Shown in pieces: positions 4,373 to 5,813 of a DNA stretch of 5,813 bases; within the stretch, counting starts at the first letter, position 1; each line of letters begins with the position of its first letter. A program made the position numbers and the translations under genes. This DNA is from Bacillota bacterium (lineage in GTDB: Bacteria; Bacillota; Clostridia; Lachnospirales; Lachnospiraceae), in NCBI GenBank assembly GCA_023460575.1, contig JAEWPQ010000014.1, forward strand, positions 1-5,813. The letters are read 5' to 3'. The notes under the pieces are model-generated. The model saw nothing but the letters and a program-made list of their open reading frames with translations, was not told the DNA's origin and ran no database searches.

Positions 4373-5131
4373 TTGGATTATAAAGTAATACTTCAAAAGA
4401 GAGATGACTACGAACAAATTAAAGATTCACTCCCTGAAATAACGGTAAAAAGCTACTCACAGCAATTCGAACTACAATATACACATAATTCTACAGCAAT
4501 TGAAGGGAACACACTTACCCTTCTGGAAACTAAGGTGGTATTGGAGGAAGGGCTGTCCGTAGGTGGAAAAAAACTTCGAGAAATTTATGAGGTCATTAAT
4601 CATAACAAAGCCTATCAGTATGTAAAAGACTGTATCGCAGAAAAAAAGCCCTTGGACGAACATATTATTAAGGACTTACATGCTGTTTTAATGGAAAATA
4701 TTATGATTGGAGGAATTTATCGGAACGTAGATGTTTATATTTCTGGTGCCTCCCATACTCCACCAAGCCCTAACGAGATGTATCGTCAGGTAAAAGCATT
4801 TTATATGGATTTGCAGGATAGAGCAATAGAAAATGTAATTGAGCTTGCGGCCTGGACCCATGCTGAGTTTGTGAGAATACATCCGTTTGCTGATGGAAAT
4901 GGAAGAACCTCCAGATTAATTATGAACTATCAGCTGATGGCTCATGGCTTTTTGCCAATATCTATCGCAAAGGAAAACCGTCTTGAATATTTTAATGTTC
5001 TGGAAGCTTATGCAGTAGAACGGGATATTAAACCATTTTCCAATATGATTGCATCCCTAGAGGAAGAGCAGCTTGACCGCTATCTTGGAATGGCAATTTC
5101 ACAGGAACAAACACAGCAACAACAACTTTAA
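4373..5131 (+). CDS. Fic-family protein (predicted AMP-transferase), class II
   Basis: The Fic core motif HPFADGNGR is complete (170-178 from the chosen start), with the catalytic His and the phosphate-binding residues. Such enzymes usually transfer AMP from ATP to a Ser, Thr or Tyr of a target protein; some remove it. An N-terminal S-T-A-I-E-G motif (residues 40-45) fits the inhibitory helix whose Glu blocks ATP binding. This makes it class II: the self-inhibited type with the inhibitory helix before the Fic core, needing no separate antitoxin. The target is unknown. I chose TTG 4373 because AAAGGAG (4358-4364) lies 8 nt before it; the GTG at 4364 overlaps that site and cannot be used with it. 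The length is 252 aa, and the C-terminus ends in a Gln-rich tail. It has its own promoter and is followed by two hairpins. It could be a stand-alone regulator or an element-borne stress gene. Confidence 0.88.
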   Translation: MDYKVILQKRDDYEQIKDSLPEITVKSYSQQFELQYTHNSTAIEGNTLTLLETKVVLEEGLSVGGKKLREIYEVINHNKAYQYVKDCIAEKKPLDEHIIKDLHAVLMENIMIGGIYRNVDVYISGASHTPPSPNEMYRQVKAFYMDLQDRAIENVIELAAWTHAEFVRIHPFADGNGRTSRLIMNYQLMAHGFLPISIAKENRLEYFNVLEAYAVERDIKPFSNMIASLEEEQLDRYLGMAISQEQTQQQQL

Positions 5132-5169
5132 CTAGAAAGACCTCCAGTAATGGGGGTCTTTCTAGTTAA
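5128..5169 (+). terminator. Hairpin directly after the fic-like gene
   Basis: TTAACTAGAAAGACC (5128-5142) pairs perfectly over 15 bp with GGTCTTTCTAGTTAA (5155-5169). The stem overlaps the stop codon. There is no clear T tract, so it may act as a weak or bidirectional terminator or as an mRNA 3'-end stabiliser ahead of the stronger terminator downstream. Confidence 0.55.
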
Positions 5170-5191
5170 CAATTTAATATTCTTTAACAGC

Positions 5192-5221
5192 AAGCCGTCA
5201 CTTTTTAGTGGCGGTTTTTTT
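5192..5221 (+). terminator. Intrinsic terminator, also the intron target site
   Basis: CCGTCAC (5194-5200) pairs with GTGGCGG (5208-5214), including one wobble, and A-T pairs extend the stem. A run of seven T residues (5215-5221) follows. It is a canonical Rho-independent terminator, and the group II intron begins three bases later. Confidence 0.8.
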
Positions 5222-5223
5222 GA

Positions 5224-5813
5224 GTGTGCGCCTTGCGGCGCACGTTTCTAATGGGTGAAAGTCCCTAGTCCGCCCTAGTAGTGGGAAGGATACAGCCAAG
5301 ACCAAGGGTGTCCACCGTGAGGTGGAATCTGAAGGAAGGTGGAGGCAAATCTCTGGTCTGACGAACAGAAACCACATCAGGCTATAGTTAAGGATAAGGT
5401 TGCACTACAAACAATGAATGTAACTGAAAGTAGATTTAAGAACAGACAACTTCATATGGAAGACTATCTGCAAATGGTATCTGGGGAACAGAAAGAGAAT
5501 GCAGAAGTGTTCGACTACTCTAAGATTGCTGAATAGAGCGGTATCATCATAGACTATTGGACGAACAATCTTTTGGATTTAATTTTGCGGAAAGATAACC
5601 TTAATAAGGCATATAAACAAGTGAAATCAAATAAGGGAGCAGGTGGAATTGATGGAATGCAGGTAGATGAACTTCTACCCTGCCTGAGAGAAAACCAAGA
5701 CACTCTAATCCAAGAGATAAGGACAGGTAAATATAAACCCAATCCAGTTCGACGGGTAGAAATACCCAAAGAAACAAAAGGCGAAGTAAGAAGACTTGGT
5801 GTTCCTACGGTAG
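5224..5813 (+). mobile_element. Class C (IIC) group II intron, 5' part
   Basis: The intron is called from its RNA and its site. It starts GTGTGCGCC at 5224, like the GUGYG 5' ends of group II introns. It continues through a GGGUGAAAGUCCC stretch (5254-5266), GGGTGTCC (5306-5313) and GGTGGAATCTGAAGGAAGG (5331-5339 lies within it). These closely follow, from memory, the domain I order of IIC introns such as the Oceanobacillus iheyensis one. Insertion immediately after an intrinsic terminator is the known habit of class C. The sequence encodes a reverse transcriptase and leaves the window, so the 3' end, domains V/VI and the 3' exon are not seen. The exact 5' boundary could be off by a few bases. 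Confidence 0.82.
5537..5813 (+). CDS. ltrA: Group II intron reverse transcriptase/maturase, N-terminal part (runs off the window)
   Basis: The frame reads NLLDLILRKDNLNKAYKQVK and then SNKGAGGIDGMQVDEL, the RT-0 region of group II intron reverse transcriptases. It goes on to KPNPVRRVEIPKETKGEVRR LGVPTV, the RT-1 region, where the window ends. The complete protein (usually 400-600 aa) would add the palm with YADD, the thumb/maturase domain and in many cases an HNH endonuclease. It copies the intron RNA during retrohoming and helps it fold and splice. The start is unclear. The same frame is open upstream to about 5339 (ATG at 5414) but is broken by TAG at 5534-5536, and after that only poor starts such as TTG 5573 exist, without a ribosome site. 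Either the enzyme is disabled by a nonsense change or the upstream frame is ribozyme sequence and an unusual start is used. Confidence 0.7.

Noticed and set aside
1..5813. tRNA genes, CRISPR array or plasmid origin
   Set aside because: No cloverleaf-like sequence, regularly spaced repeats or iteron series were seen on reading either strand.

Overview
The window looks like accessory DNA from a low-to-mid GC Firmicute, most likely a gut Clostridia/Lachnospiraceae-type genome. The reasons are AGGAG-type ribosome sites, use of GTG and TTG starts, a Tn1549-like conjugation gene set in ruins, an IS1182-family transposase, and a class C (IIC) group II intron. Recognition is by motif and from memory of the families; no database search was run.

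Left end (1-610): the interior of an IS1182-family transposase enters from outside the window and breaks off near base 447, losing the rest of its catalytic domain. Two strong hairpins follow. Middle block (680-3516, all minus strand): a cytosolic metallo-beta-lactamase-fold hydrolase, a short TrmO/TsaA-family tRNA methyltransferase and an unrecognised helical protein of 220 aa. Each appears to have its own control signals, so they are neighbours rather than an operon. The hydrolase gene is preceded by what looks like a translation attenuator: a 15-codon leader ORF whose coding region forms one arm of a hairpin, and the other arm covers the hydrolase ribosome site. The other two genes have palindromic operator-like sites at or near the predicted transcription start.

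Right of the cargo (3382-4292) are remains of a conjugative element. A TrbL/VirB6-like membrane protein gene is split: an internal 45-residue piece is on the minus strand, and the C-terminal 51 residues begin on the plus strand within a base or two of the junction at about 3517. This is the join expected if an internal trbL segment, together with the three minus-strand cargo genes inserted in it, had been inverted. Downstream are short broken frames and a stand-alone TraC-like (VirB4 N-terminal-like) protein.

Right end (4308-5813): a Fic-family AMP-transferase with an N-terminal inhibitory motif has its own promoter and terminator. A IIC group II intron begins immediately after the second terminator, the usual target of that class. 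Its reverse transcriptase starts inside the window and runs off the end; an in-frame amber codon separates it from an upstream open frame.

The best candidates for something new are the hydrolase leader/attenuator and the inverted cargo inside trbL. The unrecognised 220-aa gene with its palindromic promoter comes next.
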